Source: Variovorax paradoxus (GTDB lineage Bacteria; Pseudomonadota; Gammaproteobacteria; Burkholderiales; Burkholderiaceae_C). From it: a stretch of DNA of 64,000 nt. Below the pieces are notes generated by a model that did no database searches, was not told the DNA's origin, and saw only the letters and a program-made list of their open reading frames with translations. Of the stretch, positions 63,631 to 64,000 are shown piece after piece. A program made the position numbers and the translations under genes. The stretch lies in contig NZ_LR743507.1 in NCBI RefSeq assembly GCF_902712855.1, positions 248,001 through 312,000 of the forward strand, given 5' to 3'. Numbering within the stretch: the first letter of the stretch is position 1; every line of letters begins with the position of its first letter.

Positions 63631-64000
63631 ATGGAAAGCATTGACAAGTTCGACCTTGCAATCCTGCAAGAACTGCAGGCCGACGGGCGCCTCACCAACG
63701 CCGAGCTGGCGCAGCGCGTCGGCCTGTCGGCCGCGCCCTGCTGGCGCCGGGTGCGCGCGCTGGAGGAAGCCGGCTTCATCAAGGGCTACCACGCCGAGAT
63801 CGACCGCCACAAGATCGGGCTGGGCGTGCTCGCCTTCGTGCGCGTGGACACCGAGCGCGTGACGCACGAGGCCACCCGCAAGCTGGAGGACGCGATCCGC
63901 AAGCTGCCCGAGGTGGTGGCCTGCCACTACATCAGCGGCACTGGCACCTTCGAGCTGCAGGTGGTGGCGCAGGACCTCGACAGCTTCTCGGCCTTCGCGC
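63631..64000 (+). CDS. Lrp/AsnC family transcriptional regulator, partial
   Basis: The first about 123 codons of an Lrp-type protein that continues beyond the right edge. The helix-turn-helix IDKFDLAILQELQADGRLTN with ELAQRVGLSAAPCWRRVRAL and EEAGFIKGYHAEID is canonical. The RAM domain starts with LAFVRVDTERV and CHYISGTGTFELQVV. It is divergent from the indolepyruvate oxidoreductase gene and probably controls it in response to aromatic amino acids. Confidence 0.93.
   Translation, partial: MESIDKFDLAILQELQADGRLTNAELAQRVGLSAAPCWRRVRALEEAGFIKGYHAEIDRHKIGLGVLAFVRVDTERVTHEATRKLEDAIRKLPEVVACHYISGTGTFELQVVAQDLDSFSAFA

Overview
The window looks like a chromosomal segment of a high-GC betaproteobacterium, most likely Burkholderiales, family Comamonadaceae, and plausibly Variovorax. 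This rests on gene content: acdS with its Lrp-type regulator, a Bug/TctC binding protein, the DUF969/DUF979 pair, DUF2145, DUF1631, a fused indolepyruvate oxidoreductase, and a glycolysis/purine block in Burkholderiales order. No rRNA, tRNA, CRISPR array, insertion sequence, integrase or phage gene was recognised.

Layout. 0-3.7 kb: a DUF979/DUF969 membrane pair divergent from a GntR regulator with a FadR-type operator palindrome, then GNAT and LysE genes. 3.9-8.3 kb: DUF4166, a TIGR01777-like epimerase with a membrane domain, and recG, divergent from queA-tgt (8.4-10.6 kb). 10.6-18.7 kb: mostly poorly characterised envelope genes, an MFS/acyltransferase fusion and a CREST-type membrane hydrolase. 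18.9-24.6 kb: an XRE regulator, pyrF, a degenerate uracil-DNA glycosylase, rimI, tsaB, an EamA permease and a DeoR regulator. 24.7-28.5 kb: nudK, dacB and a frameshifted secreted lipase. 28.6-40.6 kb: a glycolysis and purine block (pgk, pyk, fba, purC, purE, purK, Sua5 type tsaC), all on the minus strand and interrupted by an acdS/acdR island and a cnoX/META pair. 40.7-47.3 kb: a LysR-controlled catabolic operon. 47.3-53.7 kb: azlCD, fmt, def, LysM, dprA and smg. 53.7-59.6 kb: DUF1631 and yajC-secD-secF. 59.8-64 kb: the indolepyruvate oxidoreductase with a divergent Lrp gene.

Two large-scale patterns stand out. First, a family of about 90-bp two-hairpin repeats (nine copies, plus two of a modular relative) lies at gene 3' ends. 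It fills five of the ten convergent gene junctions and shows compensatory base changes in its terminal stem. A related palindrome appears to have inserted in frame inside recG. Second, queA-tgt and yajC-secD-secF, normally one cluster, lie 49 kb apart in opposite orientation. Their placement is exactly what an inversion with breakpoints just after tgt and just upstream of yajC would leave.

Functional links: several runs of genes overlap by 4 bp and are probably translationally coupled (DUF4166/epimerase, rimI/UDG, purE/purK/tsaC, FAD monooxygenase/DUF2783/MBL, lipoprotein/fmt). Divergent regulator-target pairs (GntR/DUF969, XRE/CREST, DeoR/nudK, AcdR/acdS, LysR/catabolic operon, Lrp/IOR) suggest local control. 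Starts were chosen by reading frame, overlap and Shine-Dalgarno context; all family calls come from motif recognition without database searches.
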